The notes under the pieces are model-generated. The model was not told where the DNA came from, made no database searches, and saw nothing but the letters and a program-made list of their open reading frames with translations. From contig JAKBGP010000130.1 of NCBI GenBank assembly GCA_021833045.1, forward strand, positions 1-6,404: a stretch of DNA of 6,404 nucleotides, read 5' to 3'. A program made the translations under genes and the position numbers. Below are positions 5,791-6,404 of the stretch, one piece after another. The stretch is from Thermoplasmata archaeon (GTDB lineage Archaea > Thermoplasmatota > Thermoplasmata > Thermoplasmatales > Thermoplasmataceae). Each line of letters opens with the position of its first letter. Positions within the stretch are counted from its first letter, which is position 1.

Positions 5791-6060
5791 TCATGTCAAA
5801 ACGGAAGTTCCGTTAAAAGCATATATGACAAGGGCCTGATCCACAACAAGAGGCTTCAGATCATCGATTTCCTTCCGGTATTCATTTCCCTTTGAGGCTT
5901 ATCCAGGTGCATTGCTCCCTCCCTTGAGAACTCTCTCCTTCCACCGGTAGAACTGTGCAATGAATACTCCATGCCTTCTGCACAGTTCAGCAATGTTTGT
6001 AACCGTGAATGATTCAATGACAATCTTTGACTTTTGCTCAACAGTGAATTTTCCTGACAT
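5791..6060 (-). pseudogene. IS3-type transposase orfA (helix-turn-helix), interrupted by an in-frame TAA
   Basis: From an ATG at 6060 the frame encodes MSGKFTVEQKSKIVIESFTV and then TNIAELCRRHGVFIAQFYRW, the helix-turn-helix of HTH_Tnp_1/IS3-IS911 orfA proteins (consensus IAELARRHGV-x-x-x-x-YRW-K). It reaches a TAA at 5899-5901. The same frame then continues without shift as ASKGNEYRKEIDDLKPLVVD and QALVIYAF to a TGA at 5791-5793; this is the coiled-coil segment normally found at the end of orfA. The total of 89 residues plus the internal stop is close to a full orfA of 90-100 residues, so a point nonsense mutation has broken it. No intact orfB follows, so the element is dead. It lies upstream of the ATPase gene on the same strand. 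Confidence 0.8.
5800..5814. repeat. Perfect 7+7 palindrome overlapping the end of orfA
   Basis: AACGGAA and TTCCGTT are perfect inverted arms around one G. The palindrome lies inside the last codons of orfA, near where an IS3 element would have its orfA-orfB frameshift region. It could be a relic of the programmed frameshift stem or a protein-binding site. Confidence 0.35.
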
Positions 6061-6115
6061 TATAAATCACCATATCTCTGGAGTGTACACTATGTTCAAA
6101 AAACCCCTCTGGACT
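6061..6115 (-). mobile_element. Likely upstream terminal region of the decayed IS3-type element
   Basis: Just upstream of the orfA ATG lie the perfect 10-base palindrome AGTGTACACT (6082-6091) and two copies of CTCTGGA (6076-6082 and 6107-6113, + strand). Read on the - strand, TGTACACTCC starts 26 bases before the orfA start, with the TG dinucleotide and distance usual for an IS3-family terminal repeat. The matching right end was not found in the window, so the boundary is a guess. Confidence 0.3.
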
Positions 6116-6404
6116 CCCTCTTATATCTGTTTAGTTCTATATATTGTCTCTTATAAGTGTCCAAGTAATAAAGGGAGCACATCTAAGGTCTTTCCCAATA
6201 TGGCATAGATGCCATTAAACAGGCATTCCGTTGAGATTAAAGTGCGAGAAAAAGTGCCCCTATTACACAAAAATGTCGAAGTTAAGGGTTAATTTCAATA
6301 AAGCGGTGTTAAAACATTTTCTGATCACATATTAAATAGAATAATTGATTATGTGTGCTCTGGAACTGGATTAACGCTTTACCCGTATTAAAATTATACA
6401 TATT
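6116..6404. other. Gene-free AT-rich tail of the window
   Basis: No convincing gene is present. TATA-like boxes occur at 6150-6159 (ACTTATAAG context) and around 6139-6146 on the - strand, any of which might have served the broken orfA. The perfect palindrome ATGGCAT-AG-ATGCCAT lies at 6200-6215, and CACATA/TATGTG arms (6326-6331 and 6350-6355) enclose an AT-rich loop. A 30-codon frame on the - strand from an ATG at 6402 (MYNFNTGKALIQFQSTHNQL, then 10 more residues) enters near the right edge but has no supporting signals. Confidence 0.45.

Noticed and set aside
5960..6208. 82-codon open frame on the + strand
   Set aside because: It runs opposite the orfA helix-turn-helix coding region and has no start signals; the - strand translation is recognisable transposase.

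Overview
The window looks archaeal and most like a Thermoplasmata-type euryarchaeon (Thermoplasma/Ferroplasma/Cuniculiplasma relatives). This is an inference from several signs. Single genes lack Shine-Dalgarno sites but have TATA-like boxes centred about 24-25 bases before the start codon, as expected for leaderless mRNAs. AGA/AGG arginine and ATA isoleucine codons are common, base composition is AT-leaning, and a first-in-operon gene and an internal gene use clearly different start contexts. No rRNA, tRNA or CRISPR array was seen.

Left part (1-2964, all + strand). The last 37 codons of an unrecognised gene enter from the left. A leaderless promoter then drives a two-gene unit: a 243-residue tandem AhpD/carboxymuconolactone-decarboxylase-like protein that has lost its CxxC redox centre, and, 36 bases downstream with a good ribosome binding site, a 355-residue ten-helix transporter of the TDT (TehA/Mae1/SLAC1) family. 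A strong hairpin follows the transporter stop. A separate promoter precedes an orphan 222-residue protein with about seven membrane helices. This half looks intact and expressed.

Middle (2965-3960). After about 375 bases without a gene (one terminator-like hairpin), two broken reading frames lie on the - strand. One is a 140-residue piece of an N-glycosylated surface-type protein without its signal peptide. The other is a 42-codon stub that starts inside the stop codon of the neighbouring ATPase gene (TTGA overlap) and looks like the first strand and helix of a TOPRIM- or DUF4276-like partner protein.

Right part (3957-6404, - strand). A full 484-residue ABC/AAA_21-type ATPase (OLD-like, SMC-like head) has its own leaderless promoter. 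All nucleotide-binding motifs are present. Together with the stub it reads as a two-gene defence-type module (ATPase plus nuclease partner, as in OLD/Gabija/PARIS-like arrangements) whose effector gene was cut off by a rearrangement. Upstream lies a decayed IS3-type insertion sequence: an orfA with an in-frame TAA and possible scraps of orfB. The final 340 bases hold only small palindromes and AT-rich sequence.

Overall, an ordinary housekeeping/transport segment abuts a decaying accessory segment. The most interesting points are the translationally coupled but truncated ATPase partner and the pairing of a cysteine-less AhpD-like protein with a TDT channel.
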